Origin: Candidatus Zhuqueibacterota bacterium
GTDB taxonomy: Bacteria > Zhuqueibacterota > QNDG01
Direction: 5' to 3'
Length of the DNA stretch: 5,316 nucleotides
Assembly: GCA_003645915.1 (NCBI GenBank)
Contig: QNDG01000154.1
Span: forward strand, 1 to 5,316
A program made the translations under genes and the position numbers. Numbering within the stretch: the first letter of the stretch is position 1; every line of letters begins with the position of its first letter. Shown piece after piece: positions 1 to 5,316 of the stretch. The notes beneath the pieces were generated by a model. That model was not told where the DNA came from. It ran no database searches and saw nothing but the letters and a program-made list of their open reading frames with translations.

Positions 1-206
1 AAGAATCGGGATAATAATCAGAATCGGGACAGCATCTTTATCACAACTATTCCCTGCTCAAACCCTGTTTACCTCTTTCTTCATGCAAAAATTCTCTTTT
101 TTTCAATTTTTTTTGAAACAATAACCAAACCTCTCCGTAAAAAATTTATTAAACCGATTTTATTTTCAATCCTGCCTGATACTTGAAAATATTTTAAGGA
201 GGGGAA
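1..206. other. Non-coding leader upstream of rdhA
   Basis: I see no gene in this stretch: the frames are interrupted by stops and none has a plausible ribosome site. It carries a 10-bp direct repeat at the window edge (2-11 and 20-29) and a T-rich tract around 91-116. TTTCAA at 101-106 and TTGAAA at 113-118 can form a weak A/T stem around a T loop. A 10-bp palindrome AAAATATTTT lies at 186-195, just before the Shine-Dalgarno sequence of rdhA. TTGAAA at 113-118 resembles a -35 box, but no good -10 box lies 16-18 bases downstream, so I do not call a promoter. No dehalobox (TTAAT-N4-ATTAA) is present. Confidence 0.7.
2..29. repeat. 10-bp direct repeat pair with 18-bp period
   Basis: AGAATCGGGA occurs at 2-11 and again at 20-29, separated by eight A/T-rich bases. 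The second copy is followed by CAG and the first by TAA, so the match does not extend further to the right. The first copy lies at the very edge of the window, so these could be the last units of a longer tandem array or a pair of protein-binding half sites. The exact repetition is seen; any function is a guess. Confidence 0.45.
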
Positions 207-1673
207 ATGGGAGAGAATAACAGCCGGGAGAGTAAATTTTCCAGGCGGTCCTTTTTAAAAATATCCGGCGCAGCAAGTGCAACTCTTGGTATGACAGGCC
301 TCGGTTTTTTCGGCCTTCAGGCAGGAAAATCCGCATCGTCATACACAGGCAGAGAAAGCTTTCAGGGAGCTGCTCAATCATTCAATAGAAAAAAGTTCAT
401 TATAGATAAATCTCCACACGTAAAAGTAGGTCAGACTTCCAGAATTGACGCACGTACAGAAATGATTTTTGCAAGAATTCCCAGATTGATGCGCCAGTGG
501 AAAAAGGGCATAGAGATAGATGATCTTGATCCCCTGCTCAAATCATTTTACAAGTCTCACCCGGATCAGTTTGAACTTGACTCTGATCTTATAAACAGGG
601 TTTTTCCTGAGTTCAGAAAGGCAAACAAAGAATACGGTGAAAAATATCTGCTTGCACAAGCGTGGTCAAATGCAATGAGCGCTGTCTGGCCAGAAGGAAT
701 AAACCAGCCTCCGGAAATTTCCGATTTTCCCAGAGGAGAAAGATACGGAGAGCCTTCAAAACCCTATAAACTGAAAAGTCCGGGAAAAACATCCAAATTA
801 ATCAAGCAGATGGCATACCAGTTCGGCTCAATTCTTGTTGGTATAACAGAGTTAAATCCGGACTGGGTTTATGAACATCCCTTAAAAAGAAGAGGATTTG
901 ATTCTGATAAGCCGTTTAAGGTTCCTGATCACTGGAAATATGCAATTGTAGTGGGAACCCCTATGTCCTGGGATCCGTTTTATGCAAATCCTACTTACGG
1001 AACTTCGGAAGATGCTTACTCCCGCTCAAGAATAATAGCATACCGCATGGCTGCTTTTATCAAACAGCTGGGATACGCCGCAAGACCTCACACTCCGGGA
1101 ACTGATTACGATCTTATGGTTGTACCAATTGCAATTGATGCGGGACTGGGAGAGCAAGGCAGACACAGTGTGCTTATAACTCCTGAACTTGGAAGCAATT
1201 TCAGACCCGCTGTAATTACAACAAACATACCCATGAAACCTGACAAACCAATAAAGTTTGGAGTGGAAGAATTCTGTAAAACATGTAAAATATGTGCAGA
1301 AAACTGCCCCAGCGGTGCAATTACTCACGGTGATAAACAGGTTGTCCGAGGATACAAAAGATATCAGGTAAATATTTCAAAATGCCATAATTTCTGGTAT
1401 TCAAACCTGGGAAATATAGGATGCAGATTGTGTGTTGCCTCCTGTCCCTACAGCAGAAAATCCAACTGGCTGCACAGAACAGCTCTTAAAGTAACATCCA
1501 ATGATCCGACCGGTGTTTCACACAAGGTTCTTACAGCTATGCAGAAAAGTTTTTATCCTTCTCCTGATGCAGGAGATTATTACATCCCCTCCATGGGAGG
1601 TAAAAATGCTTCTTACAGAGAGCCCCCCTGGTGGCTTAAAACAGAAGATTTTATTGATATGCAGGGAGGATAG
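207..1673 (+). CDS. rdhA: Reductive dehalogenase catalytic subunit (RdhA family), Tat-exported
   Basis: This is a complete 488-residue corrinoid/iron-sulfur reductase of the RdhA family. It is expected to remove halogen from an organohalide acceptor on the outer face of the cytoplasmic membrane, using electrons from the respiratory chain. The N-terminus has a textbook twin-arginine signal (SRRSFLK, R13-R14) followed by a hydrophobic stretch to about residue 38, with likely cleavage near the KSAS at 41-44. The segment at about 270-335 has the family's cobamide-domain character (FIKQLGY, then IAIDAGLGEQGR and LITPELG). Two ferredoxin-like [4Fe-4S] motifs follow: C357-x2-C360-x2-C363-x3-C367-P and C393-x12-C406-x2-C409-x3-C413-P. 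The end is rich in aromatic residues (PPWWL), as in relatives. Length fits the roughly 450-550 residues of respiratory RdhAs. Y271 and R333 are candidate active-site residues by position only. AAGGAGG at 196-202, four bases before ATG, supports the start. Substrate cannot be predicted; the family call is firm. Confidence 0.95.
   Translation: MGENNSRESKFSRRSFLKISGAASATLGMTGLGFFGLQAGKSASSYTGRESFQGAAQSFNRKKFIIDKSPHVKVGQTSRIDARTEMIFARIPRLMRQWKKGIEIDDLDPLLKSFYKSHPDQFELDSDLINRVFPEFRKANKEYGEKYLLAQAWSNAMSAVWPEGINQPPEISDFPRGERYGEPSKPYKLKSPGKTSKLIKQMAYQFGSILVGITELNPDWVYEHPLKRRGFDSDKPFKVPDHWKYAIVVGTPMSWDPFYANPTYGTSEDAYSRSRIIAYRMAAFIKQLGYAARPHTPGTDYDLMVVPIAIDAGLGEQGRHSVLITPELGSNFRPAVITTNIPMKPDKPIKFGVEEFCKTCKICAENCPSGAITHGDKQVVRGYKRYQVNISKCHNFWYSNLGNIGCRLCVASCPYSRKSNWLHRTALKVTSNDPTGVSHKVLTAMQKSFYPSPDAGDYYIPSMGGKNASYREPPWWLKTEDFIDMQGG
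1663..1670 (+). promoter_or_regulatory. Ribosome binding site that sets the TTG start of rdhB
   Basis: AGGGAGGA lies inside the last codons of rdhA (its final Gln-Gly-Gly) and ends five bases before TTG at 1676. No ATG in the same frame lies near it; the first in-frame ATG is codon 35, which would remove the first membrane helix. The site therefore decides for TTG and means that ribosomes ending rdhA can pass directly to rdhB. Confidence 0.75.
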
Positions 1674-1675
1674 AA

Positions 1676-1966
1676 TTGAATTTTTTTTCAAGCGGTGTTT
1701 TCTGGTTTATTGAAGGAATTTTTGCAGTTATTATAACACTAAGTTTCAATCAGTGGGCAAAAGACCATAACACCAAAATGTACTGGTGGAAATGGGCAGT
1801 GTTTTATCTTGTAATTATATCGTTCGGTTTTACCATTGCATTTGTTACAACATCTATCGGAGAAAATGAAAAAACCGCTGCTTTAAGAGGAGGGCTGGTT
1901 TTTGGTCTTATAAGCTTTGTTTTAGCAGGGTTTTTTTACAGGCTTCTGCTTGTAAATAAACCGTAA
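1676..1966 (+). CDS. rdhB: RdhB-like membrane anchor of the reductive dehalogenase
   Basis: This 96-residue integral membrane protein very probably anchors RdhA to the outer face of the cytoplasmic membrane. Three hydrophobic segments are visible at about residues 6-24, 41-60 and 72-92. Between the second and third lies a short loop with E63 and E65 followed by AALRGG, then LVFGLI and a terminal YRLLL. This matches the pattern known for RdhB proteins: a W-rich entry to a helix, a glutamate in the exposed loop, an AA..G..FG stretch, and a basic residue near the end. Length is typical of the family (about 75-105 residues). It starts with TTG, only two bases after the rdhA stop, behind a strong Shine-Dalgarno sequence, so the two genes form a coupled operon. 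Position next to rdhA is the strongest support, since such small proteins are weakly conserved. No rho-independent terminator is evident after it. Confidence 0.85.
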   Translation: MNFFSSGVFWFIEGIFAVIITLSFNQWAKDHNTKMYWWKWAVFYLVIISFGFTIAFVTTSIGENEKTAALRGGLVFGLISFVLAGFFYRLLLVNKP

Positions 1967-2041
1967 CGTTCTTTTACAAAAAAGTGATGTTCTGAATTAA
2001 GGTTATTGGTTTAAACAGATCCAGGTTCAGATACTAAAGAA

Positions 2042-2243
2042 ATTTAAAGGGCAGCACACCTTCTTTTCTTTTCAGGGTTAACCTTCGCGCTTTATCCTTA
2101 ATCCCTTTTTCTCTCCCTGAATCCATGCAGTTCTGTGGTGTTGTTGTTAATTGGTGCCTTTGTTGCATTTGTCTTTGTCTTTTCCTTTTTTGTTTTTCAA
2201 ATGCCGTTGCCAATACAGCACATCCCATTGCTGCCCTTTAAAT
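2042..2243. mobile_element. MITE-like element with 15-bp terminal inverted repeats
   Basis: ATTTAAAGGGCAGCA at 2042-2056 is the exact reverse complement of TGCTGCCCTTTAAAT at 2229-2243, enclosing a 202-bp unit. Because TTTAAA is its own reverse complement, an equally good reading is an 8-bp inverted repeat (GGGCAGCA...TGCTGCCC, 2049-2056 and 2229-2236) flanked by a 6-bp target duplication TTTAAA. The inside is too short for a transposase and has a strong strand bias: the + strand is rich in pyrimidine and T/G runs, unlike the AT-rich DNA around it. It also carries GGTTAACC at 2076-2083. These traits suit a non-autonomous miniature transposable element moved by a transposase elsewhere in the genome. 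Alternatives are a transcribed hairpin or a chance inverted repeat. The ends are seen; mobility is inferred. Confidence 0.5.
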
Positions 2244-2254
2244 CAAATCTTTAA

Positions 2255-2318
2255 TTTTCTGTTATATTATATTTAAAATAACACCTCTGTATATGAACCG
2301 TTTTATCATAACAGAAAA
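2255..2318. repeat. 11-bp inverted repeat in the leader of the propeller gene
   Basis: TTTTCTGTTAT at 2255-2265 is the exact reverse complement of ATAACAGAAAA at 2308-2318, with 42 bases between the arms. The right arm ends 34 bases before the ATG of the downstream gene. It could form a long stem in the 5' untranslated RNA or be two sites for a dimeric regulator. The arms are A/T-rich and their central CTGT/ACAG gives the only G/C content, so chance cannot be excluded. Confidence 0.4.
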
Positions 2319-2352
2319 ATATTTTTACCATATATTTTAAGGAGACATAAAC

Positions 2353-5316
2353 ATGAAAAAAAATGTTGTTATTACAATAGTTTGTATCATATTTTCAGCT
2401 GTTGCTCTTTTTGGCGCAAAGAACCAAAAACAGCAGACTTTCAACAAATCTGACTTCAGCGGACTTCAGTTCAGAAGCATCGGGCCGGCATTTGCATCAG
2501 GAAGAATAAGCGACATTGCAGTTAATCCTGACAATCCTTCTGAATACTATGTTGCAGTTGCATCTGGCAATGTCTGGAAAACTACCAACCACGGAACAAC
2601 ATGGAAACCTGTTTTTGAAAGATACGGTGCTTATTCAATAGGATGTATTGTAATGGATCCTACAAATCACAATGTTTTGTGGGTCGGTACAGGAGAAAAC
2701 AACAGCCAGAGAGCGCTCGGATACGGTGACGGAGTTTATAAAAGCGTTAACGGTGGAAAATCCTGGAAAAACATGGGATTGAAAAACTCCAGACAGATCG
2801 GTAAAATTCTGATTAATCCTCAGAATCCGGATATTGTTTATGTCGCAGCAGAGGGATCTGTCTGGGGACCCGGAGGCGACAGAGGTCTGTACAAAACCAC
2901 AGACGGAGGAAAAACATGGTCTGCTGTTCTCACAATAAGCGAGAATACAGGTGTGTCTGATATGGTTATGGATCCAAGGGACCCTGATGTTATAATTGCA
3001 GCTTCTCATCAAAGAAGAAGGCATGTATTTACAAAAATTGACGGAGGACCGGAAACTGCCATTTATAAAACCACAGACGGGGGAAAAACATGGAGAAAAA
3101 TTAAAACAGGTCTGCCTTCATGTGACAAAGGAGCAATAGGTCTTGCAATTTCTCCTGTTAATCCGGATTATGTTTACGCAATTATTGAAGCTGCAGACAA
3201 CAAAGGCGGCTTTTTCAGATCTGTTGACAGAGGAGAAACATGGGCAAAAATGAGTTCACAGGTCTCTACAAGTCCCCAGTATTATAATGAAATATTCTGC
3301 GATCCTGTTGATGTTAACACTGTTTACTCCATGGATACAATCGGCAAAGTCACAAAAGACGGAGGCAAAACTTTTAAGCCCATAGGTAACAACAGCAGGC
3401 ATGTTGATGATCACGCAATATGGGTTAATCCTGAAGATACAAATAATCTTATCATAGGCTGTGACGGTGGTGTATATGAAACTTTTGATTCAGGAAAAAC
3501 CTGGGTACACGTTCAGAATCTTCCAATAATTCAGTTTTACAGAGTGGCAGTTGACAACACCCTGCCCTTTTACTATGTTTACGGCGGAACTCAGGACAAC
3601 AATTCCATGGGCGGTCCTTCAAGAACAATCTGTTCCTCAGGTATTTTCAACTCCGACTGGTATGTTACGTGCGGCGGAGATGGATTCTGGCAGGCCATTG
3701 ATCCTGAAAATCCTGACATTGCATATTCCGAATCCCAGTACGGCGGAATGGTAAGATATGACAGGAAAACAGGAGAAGCAATTGATATTCAGCCTCAGCC
3801 CGGGCAGGGAGAATATTCTTACAGGTGGAACTGGAACACTCCTCTTGTTGTAAGCCTTCATAAAACAGGACGTATTTATTGTGCTGCAAACAAGGTTTTT
3901 AAAAGTGATAACAGAGGAAACACCTGGGAAGTAATAAGCCCTGATCTTACACGGCAGATTGACAGAAACAAACTTCCTGTAATGGGTCAGGTATGGAGCG
4001 TTGATGCTGTGGCAAAAAATGCTTCTACTTCTCTTTATGGTACGATTGTGGCATTCGCGGAATCTCCGATGGATGAAAATCTTCTGTTTGCGGGAACAGA
4101 CGACGGATTAATTCAGGTTACTGATGACTGCGGCAAAACATGGCACAAAACTGCAAAGTTTCCCGGTATCCCGGAATTTACATATGTGAGCGATATATGC
4201 GCATCAAACTTTAACGCAAACACTGTTTACGTTTCTTTTGACAACAGAAAAAGAGATGATTTTAAACCCTACATTCTTATAAGTACTGACAGAGGAAAAA
4301 CATGGAAATCCATTGCATCCAATCTGCCGGAAAACGGAACTGTGCACACAATTGCTCAGGATCATGTTGATCCGAATCTGCTATTTGTCGGAACTGAATT
4401 CGGATTCTTTTTTACAAAAGACAACGGTAAAAACTGGATACAATTAAAATCAGGTCTGCCTGTAATTTCCGTAAGAGATATTGCAATTCAGAAAAGAGAA
4501 AATGATATTGTTCTTGCAACTTTTGGCAGAGGATTTTATGTACTTGACGATTACACCCCTCTTCGCTGGTTCACAAAAGAGATAAAACAAAAGGACTGTT
4601 ATATTTTCCCTGTTAAAGATGCTCTTTTATACGCACAGTCCAGAGGCAAGTATGGCCAGGGATCAAACTTATACTCGGCAAAAAATCCTCCTTTTGGTGC
4701 AACTTTTACATTTTACCTTAAAAAAGCGCCAAAAACATTAAAACAGATGCGCAGAGAAAAAGAGAAAAAACTTTTTAAAGATAAAAAGCCCATACCGTAT
4801 CCCACATGGGAAGAGCTCCGCGCAGAAGAAAATGAAGAGCCGCCTTATCTTAAATTTGTAATAACAGATAACAGTGGTAAAATTATAAGAACCTTAATCA
4901 CAAAACCGGGTAAAGGAATAAAGCGCTTTACATGGGATCTCAGAACCGAATCTCCCCAGCCTGTACGCCTTAGCAAAAACAAGTATGACCCCTTTGCCAG
5001 GTCAAGGGGCGGACATCTTGTTCCTCCGGGTAAATATCTTGTTTCAATAAAGCTGGTCGTAAGAGGTAAAACCACAGATATTGCAGGGCCTGTTGAATTT
5101 AATGTTGTTCCGCTTGACAATGCCGCTTTGCCTGTTAAAGACAGAAACCAAATTGCAGAATTTCAGAGCAGGGCCGCAGATCTTTACAAAATTGTTCAGG
5201 GATCAATACGCGCTGCACAGGATCTTGAAAAGCGTATTGCAAACATAAGACAGGCGCTTCTCCACACACCCGGTGCAGATCCAGCATTAGAGGATCAGGC
5301 AAGGGCTCTTGATAAT
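2353..5316 (+). CDS. Secreted Asp-box (BNR/VPS10-sortilin-like) beta-propeller protein, 3' end beyond window
   Basis: The first 988 codons of a large exported protein, still open at the window end; relatives are usually somewhat over 1000 residues. They are often annotated as glycosyl hydrolase or BNR-repeat protein, but the true function is unknown and no catalytic residues can be named here. A signal peptide covers residues 1 to about 18-22 (MKK start, hydrophobic core, no lipobox cysteine). The bulk is a multi-bladed propeller with about eleven Asp-box motifs (S/T-x-D-x-G-x-T-W), ending at W84, W138, W189, W247, W297, F341, W384, W525, W597, W651 and W695. Family landmarks are RSIGPAFASGRI (41-52), GTGENNSQR (112-120), GGTQDNN near 412 and FGRGFYVLDDYTP (724-736). 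A charged helical insert spans about 790-830. An FlgD-like Ig domain spans about 834-917 (GKIIRTL, WDLR, PPGKY), followed by a helical, coiled-coil-like tail (930-970). AAGGAG at 2339-2344, eight bases before ATG, supports the start. Confidence 0.92.
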   Translation, partial: MKKNVVITIVCIIFSAVALFGAKNQKQQTFNKSDFSGLQFRSIGPAFASGRISDIAVNPDNPSEYYVAVASGNVWKTTNHGTTWKPVFERYGAYSIGCIVMDPTNHNVLWVGTGENNSQRALGYGDGVYKSVNGGKSWKNMGLKNSRQIGKILINPQNPDIVYVAAEGSVWGPGGDRGLYKTTDGGKTWSAVLTISENTGVSDMVMDPRDPDVIIAASHQRRRHVFTKIDGGPETAIYKTTDGGKTWRKIKTGLPSCDKGAIGLAISPVNPDYVYAIIEAADNKGGFFRSVDRGETWAKMSSQVSTSPQYYNEIFCDPVDVNTVYSMDTIGKVTKDGGKTFKPIGNNSRHVDDHAIWVNPEDTNNLIIGCDGGVYETFDSGKTWVHVQNLPIIQFYRVAVDNTLPFYYVYGGTQDNNSMGGPSRTICSSGIFNSDWYVTCGGDGFWQAIDPENPDIAYSESQYGGMVRYDRKTGEAIDIQPQPGQGEYSYRWNWNTPLVVSLHKTGRIYCAANKVFKSDNRGNTWEVISPDLTRQIDRNKLPVMGQVWSVDAVAKNASTSLYGTIVAFAESPMDENLLFAGTDDGLIQVTDDCGKTWHKTAKFPGIPEFTYVSDICASNFNANTVYVSFDNRKRDDFKPYILISTDRGKTWKSIASNLPENGTVHTIAQDHVDPNLLFVGTEFGFFFTKDNGKNWIQLKSGLPVISVRDIAIQKRENDIVLATFGRGFYVLDDYTPLRWFTKEIKQKDCYIFPVKDALLYAQSRGKYGQGSNLYSAKNPPFGATFTFYLKKAPKTLKQMRREKEKKLFKDKKPIPYPTWEELRAEENEEPPYLKFVITDNSGKIIRTLITKPGKGIKRFTWDLRTESPQPVRLSKNKYDPFARSRGGHLVPPGKYLVSIKLVVRGKTTDIAGPVEFNVVPLDNAALPVKDRNQIAEFQSRAADLYKIVQGSIRAAQDLEKRIANIRQALLHTPGADPALEDQARALDN

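Larger units (their letters stand above)
1967..2352. other. Intergenic region between rdhB and the propeller gene
   Basis: I see no convincing gene in these 386 bases. The first 75 bases have no clear terminator; only a weak six-base pairing (TCTGAA near 1991, TTCAGA near 2025) is present. A segment with 15-bp inverted ends occupies 2042-2243. From about 2250 the sequence becomes very AT-rich, with several TATATT/TATTAT-like hexamers at 2263-2275 that could serve as a -10 box for the next gene, but no matching -35 box stands out. An 11-bp inverted repeat spans 2255-2318, and a 12-bp palindrome AAAAATATTTTT lies at 2315-2326. A 64-codon reading frame on the minus strand (2034-2228) is very basic and low in complexity, and I do not call it a gene. 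Confidence 0.7.

Noticed and set aside
91..118. Terminator of an upstream gene (T-rich tract with TTTCAA/TTGAAA stem)
   Set aside because: The stem is six A/T-rich pairs with a T-only loop and no G/C-rich base, and no upstream gene end is visible in the window.
113..142. Promoter with TTGAAA as -35 box for rdhA
   Set aside because: No TATAAT-like hexamer lies 16-18 bases downstream (the bases there read CGTAAA), so the match is to one half only in an AT-rich region.
183..197. Dehalobox or FNR-type site near the rdhA start (TTGAA...TTTAA)
   Set aside because: The halves do not match TTAAT-N4-ATTAA or TTGAT-N4-ATCAA in sequence or spacing, and the site overlaps the Shine-Dalgarno sequence. 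AT-rich chance is enough to explain it.
1026..1328. 100-codon minus-strand frame inside rdhA
   Set aside because: It is antisense to the strongly conserved cobamide and first cluster region of RdhA, and its product has no family resemblance.
207..1673. Alternative identity as epoxyqueuosine reductase (QueG), a cobamide/Fe-S relative
   Set aside because: QueG is cytoplasmic, shorter, and lacks a twin-arginine signal and an RdhB partner. All the features here favour RdhA.
2034..2228. 64-codon minus-strand reading frame with AAAGGG before its ATG
   Set aside because: The product is very basic and repetitive (many K, R and Q), has no recognisable domain, and lies almost wholly inside the inverted-repeat element. 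Its apparent ribosome site is part of the right-hand inverted repeat.
2635..3024. 129-codon minus-strand frame inside the propeller gene
   Set aside because: It is antisense to conserved Asp-box repeats, has no ribosome site worth noting, and is best explained by the codon bias of the sense gene.

Overview
The window holds three protein-coding genes, all on the + strand, separated by AT-rich non-coding DNA. The sequence is fairly AT-rich and uses AGA for arginine, GGA for glycine and ATA for isoleucine throughout. A Tat-exported corrinoid/iron-sulfur reductase points to an anaerobic bacterium. The large Asp-box (BNR) exported protein belongs to a family I associate mainly with Bacteroidota and related FCB-type or sediment lineages. 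The taxon cannot be fixed from this window, but a sediment or subsurface anaerobe fits best.

Layout: 1-206 is a non-coding leader with a short direct repeat at the window edge and no convincing promoter. 207-1673 encodes a complete reductive dehalogenase catalytic subunit (RdhA family) with a twin-arginine signal and two C-terminal [4Fe-4S] motifs. Two bases later, 1676-1966 encodes a 96-residue membrane protein that looks like the RdhB anchor and starts at TTG behind a strong Shine-Dalgarno sequence. 1967-2352 is intergenic. It contains a 202-bp segment bounded by 15-bp perfect inverted repeats (a MITE-like element, not previously named as far as I can tell), then a second, 11-bp inverted repeat in the leader of the next gene. 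2353-5316 is the first 988 codons of a large secreted beta-propeller protein that runs off the window.

How they work together: RdhA and RdhB should form one translationally coupled unit. RdhA would be folded with its cofactors in the cytoplasm, exported by Tat, and held at the outer face of the inner membrane by RdhB, where it would reduce an organohalide or related acceptor. No rdhC, MarR/CprK-type regulator, rdhT chaperone or corrinoid gene is visible. The propeller gene has its own leader and Shine-Dalgarno sequence and no evident functional link to dehalogenation. Similar codon choice in all three genes gives no sign that the rdhAB pair is a very recent import.

I found no tRNA, rRNA, CRISPR array or transposase gene. 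The most novel items are the unexplained inverted-repeat element and the rdhAB pair in what may be a non-classical host.
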